Counted from the stretch's first letter, positions 53,250 through 61,942 are shown. The stretch: DNA of 64,000 bases from Rhodococcus sp. OK519 (GCF_003051005.1 NZ_QAOW01000003.1:310001-374000), one strand, 5' to 3'. Translations and numbers: made by a program. The notes: generated from the letters alone by a model not told the origin.

Positions 53250-53267
53250 ACCAAGCGATTGCTAGGG
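53250..53267 (-). promoter_or_regulatory. KstR2-type operator upstream of kstR2
   Basis: ACCAAGC-GATT-GCTAGGG keeps the left arm fully and five of seven right-arm bases. Read on the other strand it shares the 14 bases AGCAATCGCTTGGT with the 38065 operator. Confidence 0.78.
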
Positions 53268-53305
53268 TATCGCCGCATTTCGCCCAGTGGGCACTTTTCC
53301 GCAGC

Positions 53306-53356
53306 GGCCGAATGTCACATCGGTTCAGTTCAACTGCACCGATGTGACATTCGGCC
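53306..53356 (-). terminator. Nested inverted repeat between ipdF and kstR2
   Basis: Two perfect 19-base arms (53306-53324 and 53338-53356) enclose 13 bases that themselves read CAGTT-C-AACTG. It lies 24 bp past the ipdF stop and 73 bp before kstR2, so it most likely ends the fadE30-ipdF transcript. No T-run is seen. Confidence 0.75.
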
Positions 53357-53380
53357 ACCACGACGTTCACGAACGAGTGC

Positions 53381-54190
53381 CTACGCGCGCTGGCTCGAGA
53401 TCGAGACGATCTCGCCGGTGAGGTAGGTGGTGTAGTCGCTCGCCAGCATCGCGATGGTCGCGGCGATCTCCCATACCTCGGCGGCGCGGCCGAAGGCCTC
53501 GGACGACGCCAGCTGGTCCAGCAGTTCCTCACTGGTGACCTTCGCCAGGAACGCGTGGCGCGCGATGGACGGCGCGACGGCGTTGATGCGGACGCCGTAC
53601 TCGGCGGCCTCGATCGCCGAGCAGCGGGTGAGCGCCATGACGCCGGCCTTGGCGGCGGCGTAGTGCGCCTGCGAGTGCTGCGCACGCCAGCCGAGGACCG
53701 ACGCGTTGTTCACCAACACGCCGTTGTGGTCGACGGACTTGAAGTAGCGCAGCGCCGCGCGGGTGGCACGGAACGTGCTCGTCAGCGTGATGTCGAGGAC
53801 GCGATCCCACTGGTCGTCGGTCATGTCGACGACGGGGGTCTCGCCACCCAGCCCGGCGTTGTTGACGAGAACGTCGATGCGGCCCAGCTTCTCGGCGGCG
53901 CCGACGATGAGGGCGTCGACCTGCTCGGTGCTCGAGACGTCGCACACGAACGACTCGATCTGCTGGCTGCCGAACTCGGCCGCCAGCTTCTCGACCGTCT
54001 CACCGAGACGACGCTCGTGGAAGTCCGAGACCAGGACGTCGGCACCCTCGAGTAGCGCGCGGCGCGCGGTGGCGAATCCGATGCCGGTGCCGGCTGCGGC
54101 CGTCACGACGACCTTCTTGCCCTTCAACAGGTTGTGGCCCTCGATCTCGACGGGGGCGACAGCGAGGGGGGACTTGATGGTGGCGGTCAC
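53381..54190 (-). CDS. ipdF: Short-chain dehydrogenase IpdF
   Basis: The 269-residue SDR has an atypical cofactor motif (VVTAAAGTGIGFATA, with TAAAGTG where TGxxxG is usual), CDVSS, NNAG, NNASVLGWRAQHSQAHYAAAK and a C-terminal GEIVSISSQRA. Rv3559c orthologues (IpdF) oxidise the 5-hydroxyl of HIP-CoA-derived intermediates. GTG at 54190 overlaps the fadE30 stop (GTGA), so the pair is co-translated. Expression should be under KstR2 from the fadE30-fadD3 gap. Confidence 0.92.
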   Translation of the reverse strand: MTATIKSPLAVAPVEIEGHNLLKGKKVVVTAAAGTGIGFATARRALLEGADVLVSDFHERRLGETVEKLAAEFGSQQIESFVCDVSSTEQVDALIVGAAEKLGRIDVLVNNAGLGGETPVVDMTDDQWDRVLDITLTSTFRATRAALRYFKSVDHNGVLVNNASVLGWRAQHSQAHYAAAKAGVMALTRCSAIEAAEYGVRINAVAPSIARHAFLAKVTSEELLDQLASSEAFGRAAEVWEIAATIAMLASDYTTYLTGEIVSISSQRA

Positions 54191-55398
54191 GGGCGTGCCT
54201 CTCGGGGAAGGCCGAGCACGCGCTCGGCGATGATGTTGCGCTGGATCTCGTTCGATCCGCCGTAGATGGTGTCGGCGCGCGTGAACAGCCACAGACGCTG
54301 GAGGTCGTTGAGCTCTTCGCCCGGCTCGGTGTTCTCGACACCGACGAGCGAGGCCGCACCCTGGACCTCCATGGCGAGTTCGCCGAGGCCGCGATGCCAG
54401 TTGGCCCACAGCAGCTTCGCGACGGACGCCTCGCCACCGTTGGCGCTCGCGTCGACGCTCGCGAGTGTGCGCAGCGCGTGAGCGCGGATGACCTGCAGGC
54501 TCATCCAGGCGCGGGAGATCTTGTTGCGGATCGCCGGATCCTTCGCGGCGCCGTTGCGCTCGGCCAGTTCGACGATCGACTCGAGCTCACGGGCGAAGCC
54601 GATCTGCTGCCCGAGCGTGGAGACACCCCGCTCGAACGTGAGCGTGCCCATGGCGACGCCCCAGCCGTTGCCCTCGCCGCCGACGACGAGGTCCGCATCG
54701 GTGCGCGCATCGTCGAAGAACACTTCGTTGAATTCGGAGGTGCCGGTGAGCTGGATGATCGGGCGAACCTCGACACCCTCCTGGTTCATGGGAACCAGCA
54801 GGTACGACAGGCCCTTGTGGCGCGACGATCCCGGCTCGGTGCGGGCGACGACGAAGCACCAGTCGGACAGGTGCGCGAGCGACGTCCACACCTTCTGACC
54901 GTTGACCGTCCACTGGTCGCCGTCGAGGCGCGCGGTGGTCGACACGTTCGCGAGGTCGGAACCGGCGCCGGGCTCGGAGTAGCCCTGGCACCACAGCTCG
55001 GTGACCGTCTTGATCCCCGGCAGGAAGCGCTGCTTCTGCTCCTCGGTGCCGAACGCGATGAGCGTCGGGCCGAGCAGCTCCTCACCGATATGGCTCACGC
55101 GGGCGGGTGCATCGGCGCGCGCGTATTCCTGATGGAAGATGATCTGCTGGCTCAGCGTCGCCTCGCGTCCGCCGTACTCCTTCGGCCACCCGAGGCAGGT
55201 CCAGCCGGCGGCGGCCAAGTGACGATCCCACTCGAGGCGTTCCTCGAACGCCTCGTGTTCACGTCCCGGCCCGCCCAGGCCCTTCAGCGAGGCAAACTTC
55301 CCGGAGAGGTTCTCTTCGAGCCAATCACGAATTTCCCGCGCAAAGGCCTCGTCAGCGGCTGTCTTCTCGCTGGTCTCAATACCCTGGCTAACGTCCAC
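54187..55398 (-). CDS. fadE30: Acyl-CoA dehydrogenase FadE30 (IpdE1)
   Basis: The 403-residue acyl-CoA dehydrogenase has GLGGPGREHEAFEERLEWDR, WCQGYSEPGAGSDLANV, NGQKVWTSLAHLSDW, and TIYGGSNEIQRNIIAERVLGLPRE. It aligns fully with Rv3560c. FadE30 pairs with FadE33 in homologues (IpdE1-IpdE2) to desaturate 5-OH-HIP-CoA. The start chosen is GTG at 55398 (VDVSQGIETSEK), about 15 residues longer than the M. tuberculosis protein; the ribosome site is weak. Divergent from fadD3 with a KstR2 box between. Confidence 0.93.
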   Translation of the reverse strand: MDVSQGIETSEKTAADEAFAREIRDWLEENLSGKFASLKGLGGPGREHEAFEERLEWDRHLAAAGWTCLGWPKEYGGREATLSQQIIFHQEYARADAPARVSHIGEELLGPTLIAFGTEEQKQRFLPGIKTVTELWCQGYSEPGAGSDLANVSTTARLDGDQWTVNGQKVWTSLAHLSDWCFVVARTEPGSSRHKGLSYLLVPMNQEGVEVRPIIQLTGTSEFNEVFFDDARTDADLVVGGEGNGWGVAMGTLTFERGVSTLGQQIGFARELESIVELAERNGAAKDPAIRNKISRAWMSLQVIRAHALRTLASVDASANGGEASVAKLLWANWHRGLGELAMEVQGAASLVGVENTEPGEELNDLQRLWLFTRADTIYGGSNEIQRNIIAERVLGLPREARP

Positions 55399-55414
55399 AG
55401 CGATACGGTACCCT

Positions 55415-55432
55415 ACCAAGCACTTGCTTTGT
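55415..55432. promoter_or_regulatory. KstR2-type operator between fadE30 and fadD3
   Basis: ACCAAGC-ACTT-GCTTTGT contains ACCAAGCACTTGCT, a full match to the published KstR2 consensus AnCAAGnnCTTGnT. It lies 16 bp from fadE30 and 30 bp from fadD3 and likely controls both. Confidence 0.86.
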
Positions 55433-55462
55433 ATAGAGGTTCTGCCTCGTTGAGGAGAGATT

Positions 55463-57052
55463 GTGAGCACGAATGTGACCACCGAGCCCCGGACGACCCC
55501 GGCTGCGCTGTGGCGCGCCGCTGAGCAATTCGGATCGAACGAGGCTGTAGCGGACGGATCCGACCGGACCACTTACACCGAACTGCTGGAGCGCGTGCGC
55601 CTCGCAGCCCGGGCGTTGATGGCCAAGGGTGTCGAAGCAGGCGACCGCGTTGCGGTCTGGGCGCCCAACACCCACCACTGGATCGAGGCGTTCCTCGCCG
55701 CGCAGTACGCCGGCGCGACGCTCGTGCCGATCAGCACCCGCTACACCGGTCACGAGGCCCTCGATCTGCTCGAGCGCACCCAGGCCAAGGTCCTGGTCGT
55801 CCCGGATCGCTTCCTCAAGAACGATCGCCTCGCGGACGTCCTGAAGGCGGCCGGGCCCGAGGGCATCCCGACGCTGCAGCTCGTGCTGCGCACGCCGTCG
55901 GACGACCCCGCGGCCGGCGCCCCGACCACCGAGTTCCCGGGCGGCGAGATCCTCGAGTGGGATCAGCTCGCTGCGGCCGCCGAGCCGATCTCCGCCGAGG
56001 AGGCCGACGCCCGTGCCCGCGCCGTCTCCCCCGACGACGTCGCCGACATCCTGTTCACGTCCGGCACCACCGGCAAGAGCAAGGGCGTCATGACGGCGCA
56101 CCGTCAGACCGTCGGCATCGCCGACGCGTGGGCGGACTGCGCCGAGGTCGACAGCAATGACCGCTACCTGGTCATCAACCCGTTCTTCCACACCTTCGGC
56201 TACAAGGCCGGTCTCATGGTGTGCATCCTGCGTGGCGCCACGATGGTTCCGGCCGCGGTCTTCGACGTCCCCACGATCATGGCGACCATCGCGAACGAGA
56301 AGATCAGCGTGCTGCCGGGCGCCCCGACGATCCATCAGACGATCCTCGACTTCCCGACCCGCGACGACTACGACCTGTCGAGCCTGCGCGTCGCCATCAC
56401 CGGCGCGGCCGCGGTGCCGGTCGTCCTCGTCGAGCGCATGCAGGCCGAACTCGGCTACGACGCCGTCATCACCGCCTACGGACAGACCGAGGCGGTCGTG
56501 GTGACCATGTGCCGCACCGACGACGACCCGGTCACGGTGTCGACGTCGTCGGGCCGCGCGATCCCCGGCATGGAGGTCAGGATCGGCGAGCACGGCGAGA
56601 TCCTGGTGCGCGGCGAGAACGTCATGCTGGGCTACCTCGACGACCCGGAGTCGACGAAGAAGACGATCGACGCGGACGGTTGGCTGCACACCGGCGACGT
56701 GGGCGTGCTCGACGAGCGCGGCTACCTCGACATCACCGACCGCCTCAAGGACATGTACATCTCCGGCGGCTTCAACGTGTACCCGGCCGAGATCGAGAAC
56801 GCTCTCGCCCGCATGGATTCCCTCGCGGAGGCCGCTGTCATCGGCATCCCGGACGAGCGAATGGGCGAGGTGGGCCGTGCCTACGTCGTGCCGAAGGCGG
56901 GCGTCACCGTGACCGCCGAGGATGTCGTCGCGTTCTGCAAGGAGCGCCTGGCGAACTTCAAGATCCCGCGTGAGGTGACGGTCGTCGGCGCGCTGCCGCG
57001 GAACCCCTCCGGCAAGGTGCTCAAGAACGATCTGCGGGAGGGCAAGGCATGA
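55463..57052 (+). CDS. fadD3: HIP-CoA synthetase FadD3
   Basis: The 529-residue ANL ligase has P-loop LFTSGTTGKSKGVM, YGQTEAVVVTMCR, HTGDVGVLDERGYLDITDRLKDMYISGGFNVYPAEIE, and the catalytic lysine in NPSGKVLK. FadD3 makes the CoA thioester of HIP (methylhexahydroindanedione propionate), the entry to ring C/D degradation, and its product derepresses KstR2. GTG at 55463 follows GAGGAGAG. The next gene overlaps by ATGA, so this begins a five-gene coupled operon running to fadE33. Confidence 0.95.
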   Translation: MSTNVTTEPRTTPAALWRAAEQFGSNEAVADGSDRTTYTELLERVRLAARALMAKGVEAGDRVAVWAPNTHHWIEAFLAAQYAGATLVPISTRYTGHEALDLLERTQAKVLVVPDRFLKNDRLADVLKAAGPEGIPTLQLVLRTPSDDPAAGAPTTEFPGGEILEWDQLAAAAEPISAEEADARARAVSPDDVADILFTSGTTGKSKGVMTAHRQTVGIADAWADCAEVDSNDRYLVINPFFHTFGYKAGLMVCILRGATMVPAAVFDVPTIMATIANEKISVLPGAPTIHQTILDFPTRDDYDLSSLRVAITGAAAVPVVLVERMQAELGYDAVITAYGQTEAVVVTMCRTDDDPVTVSTSSGRAIPGMEVRIGEHGEILVRGENVMLGYLDDPESTKKTIDADGWLHTGDVGVLDERGYLDITDRLKDMYISGGFNVYPAEIENALARMDSLAEAAVIGIPDERMGEVGRAYVVPKAGVTVTAEDVVAFCKERLANFKIPREVTVVGALPRNPSGKVLKNDLREGKA

Positions 57053-57930
57053 GTGTCCCCCACGGTGGTTCCGATCGGGACGGTGTTCCCGACGAGGGGG
57101 AGGTCGTCACCTACGAGGTGCGCGACCACGTTGCGTTCGTGACGCTCAACCGTCCCGACTACCGCAACGCGCAGAACTCCGTCATGACGTACGCCCTCGA
57201 TGCCGCGTTCGAGCGCGCCGTCGAGGACGACGACGTGAAGGTGATCGTGCTGGCCGGCAACGGCGAGCATTTCAGCGCCGGCCACGACATCGGTACGCCG
57301 GGCCGCGACCATCACGTGCACTACGAGAACAAGGCCGCCCTGTGGTGGGACCATCTCGGCAAGTCCGGCGGTGATCAGCGTTTCGCCCGCGAGACCGAGG
57401 TCTACCTGGGCATGTGCCGCCGGTGGCGCGAGATCCCGAAGCCGATGATCGCCCAGATCCACGGCGCCTGCATCGCCGGTGGCCTGATGCTCGCGTGGTG
57501 CTGCGACCTCATCGTCGCCTCGGACGACGCATTCTTCGCGGATCCCGTTGTACGAATGGGCGTTCCGGGTGTCGAGTACTTCGCGCATCCGTGGGTGCTG
57601 GGATCGCGGTTCGCGAAGGAGATCCTCTTCACGGGCGATCGCTTCTCCGCGCAGCGCGCGTACGAGGTGGGCATGGTCAATCGGGTGGTGCCGCGCGCCG
57701 ACCTCGAGACCGAGACGCTCGCGCTGGCCGCGCGGGTCGCGGAGATGCCGCGGTTCGGTCTGGCGCTCACCAAGAAGGCAGTCAACCAGTGCGAGGACCT
57801 GATGGGTCAGCGCGCCGGTATGGATTCGGTGTTCGGCCTGCACCACTTTGCCCACGCACACAATGCCGAAGTGGGCAGGGACTCGCTGGGTGGAATGGAC
57901 GTCAACAGTATGAAAGCGAAGGCGAAATAG
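57049..57930 (+). CDS. Crotonase-family protein without the hydratase glutamates
   Basis: The 293-residue crotonase-fold protein has GNGEHFSAGHDIGTPG for the oxyanion hole and FADPVVRMGVPGVEYFAHPW. Both hydratase Glu places are changed: the first reads GGLMLAWCCD, the second FADPVVRMG. It should not be a simple enoyl-CoA hydratase; hydrolase, isomerase or retro-Claisen activity is possible. It resembles EchA13-like proteins. It overlaps fadD3 (ATGA) and fadE31 (TAGTG), so it belongs to the HIP operon, where I recall none between fadD3 and fadE31 in M. tuberculosis. Confidence 0.88.
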   Translation: MSVPHGGSDRDGVPDEGEVVTYEVRDHVAFVTLNRPDYRNAQNSVMTYALDAAFERAVEDDDVKVIVLAGNGEHFSAGHDIGTPGRDHHVHYENKAALWWDHLGKSGGDQRFARETEVYLGMCRRWREIPKPMIAQIHGACIAGGLMLAWCCDLIVASDDAFFADPVVRMGVPGVEYFAHPWVLGSRFAKEILFTGDRFSAQRAYEVGMVNRVVPRADLETETLALAARVAEMPRFGLALTKKAVNQCEDLMGQRAGMDSVFGLHHFAHAHNAEVGRDSLGGMDVNSMKAKAK

Positions 57931-59069
57931 TGGATCTCGAACTGGATGAGAAGGCCCGCGCCTTCCAGCTGGAAGTGCGCGAATGGCTCGCTGCCAACGT
58001 CCCGGCGGAACCGCTGCCGTCGATGGACACCGCGGAGGGCTTCGAGGCCCACCGCGAGTGGGAGCACAAGCTCGCCGACGCCCGCCTGTCGACCGTCTCG
58101 TGGCCCGTGGAATTCGGCGGCCGCGACGCGTCGATGATCGAGTGGGTCCTCTTCGAGGAGGAGTACTACAAGGCCGGCGCCCCCGGCCGTGTCAGCCAGA
58201 ACGGCATCTTCCTCTTCGCGCCGACGCTCTTCGAGCACGGCACCGAGGAGCAGCTCGCGCGCATCATGCCGAGCATGTCCCGCGCGGACGTCATCTGGGC
58301 GCAGGCGTGGTCCGAGCCGGAGGCCGGCAGCGACCTCGCCGGCATCCGCTCGACGGCGCGACGCACCGACGGTGGCTGGATCCTCAACGGGCAGAAGACG
58401 TGGAGCTCGCGCGCGGTGTACGCGGACTGGGGCTTCGGCATGTTCCGCACCGACCCGGAGGCCCAGCGCCACAAGGGCCTGACGTACTTCATGTTCCCGC
58501 TGAACCAGGACGGCGTCACCGTACGCGCGATCCCGCAGCTCGACGGCGAACCCGGCTTCGCGGAGATCTTCTTCGAGGACGTGTTCGTGCCCGACACCGA
58601 CGTGGTCGGTGAGGTCAACAACGGCTGGCGCGTCGCGATGAGCACCGCGTCCAACGAGCGCGGCCTGTCGCTGCGCAGCCCCGGCCGCTTCATCTCGGCG
58701 GTCAACCGCCTGATCGAGGTGTGGAAGGAGAACGCCGACGACACCGACACCGCGGCACGCGATCGCGTCGTCGACGCGTGGATCGGCGCCGAGGCGTACC
58801 GCCTGCACACGTGGGGCACCGTCACCCGCATGCTCGAGGGTGTCCCCCTCGGCGTCGAGGGCTCGATCAACAAGATCTTCTGGTCCGAGCTCGACGTCCG
58901 CATCCACGAGACGGCCCTCGACCTGCTGGGCGCCGACGGTGAACTGGCCGGCAAGTGGCAGGACGGCTACCTGTTCTCGCTGTCCGGCCCGATCTACGCC
59001 GGCACCAACGAAATTCAGCGCAACATCGTTGCCGAGCGGATGCTCGGACTCCCGAAGGCGGATCGATGA
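57930..59069 (+). CDS. fadE31: Acyl-CoA dehydrogenase FadE31
   Basis: The 379-residue acyl-CoA dehydrogenase opens VDLELDEKARAFQLEVREWL. It has WAQAWSEPEAGSDLAGI, NGQKTWSSRAVYADW and a C-terminal YAGTNEIQRNIVAERMLGLP. GTG at 57930 shares a base with the crotonase stop (TAGTG). Steroid FadE proteins act as heteromers; FadE31 is thought to pair with FadE32, encoded next. It acts in HIP catabolism, exact step uncertain. Confidence 0.92.
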   Translation: MDLELDEKARAFQLEVREWLAANVPAEPLPSMDTAEGFEAHREWEHKLADARLSTVSWPVEFGGRDASMIEWVLFEEEYYKAGAPGRVSQNGIFLFAPTLFEHGTEEQLARIMPSMSRADVIWAQAWSEPEAGSDLAGIRSTARRTDGGWILNGQKTWSSRAVYADWGFGMFRTDPEAQRHKGLTYFMFPLNQDGVTVRAIPQLDGEPGFAEIFFEDVFVPDTDVVGEVNNGWRVAMSTASNERGLSLRSPGRFISAVNRLIEVWKENADDTDTAARDRVVDAWIGAEAYRLHTWGTVTRMLEGVPLGVEGSINKIFWSELDVRIHETALDLLGADGELAGKWQDGYLFSLSGPIYAGTNEIQRNIVAERMLGLPKADR

Positions 59070-60052
59070 AATTCTCCCTGTCCACCGAGCAGCGTGATTT
59101 CGCGGGCAGCCTGCGCGGCCTGCTCGCCAACGCCAACACCCCGGCCGTCGTCCGGTCGTGGGGCGAGAACGACACCGCCTCGGGTCTGGCTCTGCTGCAG
59201 CAGCTCGCCGAGACCGGCGTGACCGCGCTCGCCGTGCCCGAGGAGTTCGACGGCATCGGCGCGCATCCGGCCGATCTGGCCGTCGCGTTCATCGAACTGG
59301 GCCGCGCCGCGGTGCCGGGCCCGATCTTGGAAACGGCAGCGGCGGTACCCGCTCTGCTGTCCGCGCTCAACGATCAGCAGCTGGCCAAGCGCTTCCTGCC
59401 CGCGATCGCCGAGGGCACCCTCGCGTCGTTGGTGCTCGAGCCGTCCACACCGCGTGCCCTCGACGCCGATGTCGCCGAGCCGGTCCTGCGGGTCTCGGGC
59501 GACACCCTCGAGCTGGTCCGCCCGACCACGCAGCTCGAGTCGGTCGACCCGGCCCGCCGCCTCTTCGAGGTCGAGTCGGTCGAGACGCTGGCACAGGGCG
59601 CGGACGTCGCCGCGGCCGCCGAGAAGGCCTACGACCTCGCGGCCCTGGCCGCGTCGGCGCAGCTGATCGGTGCCGGCCACGCGATGATCGAGACGGCCAC
59701 CGAGTACGCCAAGAACCGTTCGCAGTTCGGTCGCGTCATCGGTAGCTTCCAGGCCGTCAAGCACCACATGTCCGACGCCCTCGTGGCCGTCGAGATGGCG
59801 ACCCCGCTGGTGTACGGCGCGGCGATCTCCATCGCCGAAGGATCCGACACCGTCGCCCGCGACGTCTCGGCCGCCAAGGTCGCCGCCGCGAACGCCGCGT
59901 ACGTGGCGTCACGCAAGGCGCTACAGGTCCACGGCGCGATCGGTTACACCCTCGAGTGCGACCTGTCGCTGTGGCTGACCAAGACGCGGGCCCTGCAGTC
60001 CGCGTGGGGCACCGCCTCCGCACACCGCGCACGGATTGCGAGCGCGCTGTGA
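59066..60052 (+). CDS. fadE32: Acyl-CoA dehydrogenase FadE32 (heteromer partner)
   Basis: The 328-residue protein is short for the family and begins MKFSLSTEQRDFAGSLRGLL. The middle beta domain is reduced, and the FAD-loop NGQK motif is missing, but RSQFGRVIGSFQAVKHHMSD and VHGAIGYTLECDLSLWL are present. This fits a partner subunit that completes the flavin site of FadE31 or FadE33. ATGA overlap with fadE31; GTGA overlap with fadE33. Orthologue by order: Rv3563. Confidence 0.91.
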   Translation: MKFSLSTEQRDFAGSLRGLLANANTPAVVRSWGENDTASGLALLQQLAETGVTALAVPEEFDGIGAHPADLAVAFIELGRAAVPGPILETAAAVPALLSALNDQQLAKRFLPAIAEGTLASLVLEPSTPRALDADVAEPVLRVSGDTLELVRPTTQLESVDPARRLFEVESVETLAQGADVAAAAEKAYDLAALAASAQLIGAGHAMIETATEYAKNRSQFGRVIGSFQAVKHHMSDALVAVEMATPLVYGAAISIAEGSDTVARDVSAAKVAAANAAYVASRKALQVHGAIGYTLECDLSLWLTKTRALQSAWGTASAHRARIASAL

Positions 60053-61185
60053 GTGGGGTCGGAGTGTTCTCGGAGGAGCAGCTCGAGCTCCGCAAGATCG
60101 TTGCCCAGCTGCTGAGCAAGCGGGCCGACGCGGCCGCGCTGCGCAAGACGCTCGAGTCGGGCGAGGCGTTCGACCGCGGCCTGTGGGATCTGCTGTGCCA
60201 GCAGGTCGGTGTCGCGGCACTCGCGATCCCGGAGGAGTTCGGCGGCTTCGGTGCCACCGTCGTCGAGCAGCACCTGGTGCTCGAGGAGCTCGGCGCGTCG
60301 CTCACGCCGTCGCCGATGTTCGGTTCCGCGGTCCTGGCCGCGCAGGCGATCCTGGCGACCGGCAACGACGAGGCGTGCGAGCGCCTGCTGCCCGGCATCG
60401 CCGAGGGTGCGTCCATCGCAGCCCTGTGCTGGGTGGGCCCCGAGGGCCACTGGCGCAGTGACGATGTCGCGTGCACGGCGGCCGGCAACGACGCCGACGG
60501 CTACACCGTCTCCGGTACCGCGCACTACGTGCTCGACGGCGCACACGCCGACGTGCTCATCGTGGCCGCAGTCCTGGAAGGCACAGACGACGTCCTCGGT
60601 TTGTTCGAGGTCGATCCGACGGCCGACGGCGTCGCTCGCCGCCAGCTGCCGACAATGGACCTGACGCGGCCGATGTCGTTGGTGGAGTTCACTTCCGCCC
60701 CGGCCGTCCGGCTCACCGCCGACGACGCGACCGCGGCACTCGAGCGGGTGCGTCAGATCGCGATCGTCGCGCTGTCGGCCGAGCAGGTCGGTGCCGCGGC
60801 ACGCTGCCTGCAGATGACGGTGGACTACAGCAAGGATCGCGTCCAGTTCGGTCGTGCGATCGGCAGCTTCCAGGCGCTCAAGCACCGGATGGCCGAGCTG
60901 TACTTCCTGGTGGAGACGGCCCGCTCGGCGTCCTACGCGGCGGTCTACTCGCTGAGCGAGGGTCTGCCGTCGGCGGCAGCCGACGCGGCGGTCGCAAAGG
61001 CGTACTGCTCGGAGGCGCTGCTCGCGGTCACCGGCGATTCGATCCAGCTGCACGGCGGCATCGCGATCACGTGGGAGCACGACGCGCACCTGTTCTTCAA
61101 GCGCGCCCACGGCAGTGCACAGCTGCTCGGCCAGCCGGAAGAGTTCATCACGGAGATGGAGTCGCTCGCGGGTCTGCCCGCCTGA
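60049..61185 (+). CDS. fadE33: Acyl-CoA dehydrogenase FadE33 (IpdE2)
   Basis: The 378-residue protein starts at GTG 60049 (VSGVGVFSEEQLELRK). It has IPEEFGGFGATVVEQHLVLEEL, VSGTAHYVLDGAHADVLIV, KDRVQFGRAIGSFQALKHRMAE and LHGGIAITWEHDAHLFFKRA. In homologues it is the beta partner of FadE30 (IpdE1-IpdE2). It closes the fadD3-crotonase-fadE31-fadE32-fadE33 operon just before a strong hairpin. Confidence 0.92.
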   Translation: MSGVGVFSEEQLELRKIVAQLLSKRADAAALRKTLESGEAFDRGLWDLLCQQVGVAALAIPEEFGGFGATVVEQHLVLEELGASLTPSPMFGSAVLAAQAILATGNDEACERLLPGIAEGASIAALCWVGPEGHWRSDDVACTAAGNDADGYTVSGTAHYVLDGAHADVLIVAAVLEGTDDVLGLFEVDPTADGVARRQLPTMDLTRPMSLVEFTSAPAVRLTADDATAALERVRQIAIVALSAEQVGAAARCLQMTVDYSKDRVQFGRAIGSFQALKHRMAELYFLVETARSASYAAVYSLSEGLPSAAADAAVAKAYCSEALLAVTGDSIQLHGGIAITWEHDAHLFFKRAHGSAQLLGQPEEFITEMESLAGLPA

Positions 61186-61200
61186 CCCCGTCCCCAGCGC

Positions 61201-61233
61201 GAGGGCCGGCCCGGAATCTCCGGGCCGGCCCTC
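61201..61233. terminator. Bidirectional terminator after fadE33
   Basis: A perfect 15-bp stem (61201-61215 with 61219-61233) and a 3-base loop lie between convergent stops at 61185 and 61251. Confidence 0.86.
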
Positions 61234-61250
61234 GGCGTCTCTACGGTGTT

Positions 61251-61895
61251 TCAGACCTCGGCCTGCGACGTCCAGCGAGCCTCGCGAATCCGTTCGATCT
61301 TGTACCGGCGGCGCGGCGCCATGATCCCCGGTAAGAGGAACGACAGCATCTGGTCGATGCGCTCGTACAGGTCCTCGCGGCCTGTCAGCACGTTGGAGAC
61401 CAACTGGACCCCGGTAAAGGCGCCGACGATGAAGCGGCCCAGTTCCGACGGCTCGACCGTCTCGACGACGTCGCCCTCCTCGATGCCGGCACGAGACACC
61501 TCCTCACACGCGTCGATCCAGTCCGCGTACGGCCTCCGGGGGCCGCCGTCGGCGCTCATCTCCAACGTGAGCCGGATGCCGGCGCGCACGATCGGGTCCT
61601 CGACCATCTGCCGGCCCATCTCGTAGCAGAGCATCACCAGCCGATCGAGCGCCGGAGCGCCCGACGACATGATGGACTCGACTGCCTTCATCGATATCGC
61701 GTGCTGCTCGTCGATGACCACGGTCGCCAACTCGTCCTTCGACTTGAAGTGGAAGTAGAGCGCGCCCTTGGTAATTCCGGACAATTCGACTATTTCCGCG
61801 AGGCTGGCCCGCTCGTATCCGACGCGGTCGAACATCTCCGCGGCACCGTTGACGATCTGCTGTCGCGTGATCACCGCCCGTTCCTGCTTGAGCAT
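61251..61895 (-). CDS. TetR-family regulator of the gamma-butyrolactone receptor (ScbR/ArpA) type
   Basis: The 214-residue protein opens MLKQERAVITRQQIVNGAAEMF, then SLAEIVELSGITKGALYFHFKSKDELA for the HTH, near-identical in pattern to Streptomyces ScbR. The ligand domain also follows ScbR: RAGIRLTLEMSADGGPRRPY, FIVGAFTGVQLVSNVLTGREDL and LLPGIMAPRR. ATG at 61895 fixes the family N-terminus. No afsA-type synthase is seen nearby. A palindrome 28 bp upstream suggests autoregulation. It may sense a butyrolactone-like signal or another small molecule. Confidence 0.87.
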   Translation of the reverse strand: MLKQERAVITRQQIVNGAAEMFDRVGYERASLAEIVELSGITKGALYFHFKSKDELATVVIDEQHAISMKAVESIMSSGAPALDRLVMLCYEMGRQMVEDPIVRAGIRLTLEMSADGGPRRPYADWIDACEEVSRAGIEEGDVVETVEPSELGRFIVGAFTGVQLVSNVLTGREDLYERIDQMLSFLLPGIMAPRRRYKIERIREARWTSQAEV

Positions 61896-61923
61896 CCAGC
61901 AGCACCCTTCGTCTCACATATAC

Positions 61924-61942
61924 CGACAATGCATCATTGCCG
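61924..61942 (-). promoter_or_regulatory. Probable operator of the ScbR-like gene
   Basis: CGACAATG-CAT-CATTGCCG: 8-base arms with one mismatch around a 3-base centre, 28 bp upstream of the start. The core CAATG-CAT-CATTG is perfect. Confidence 0.6.
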
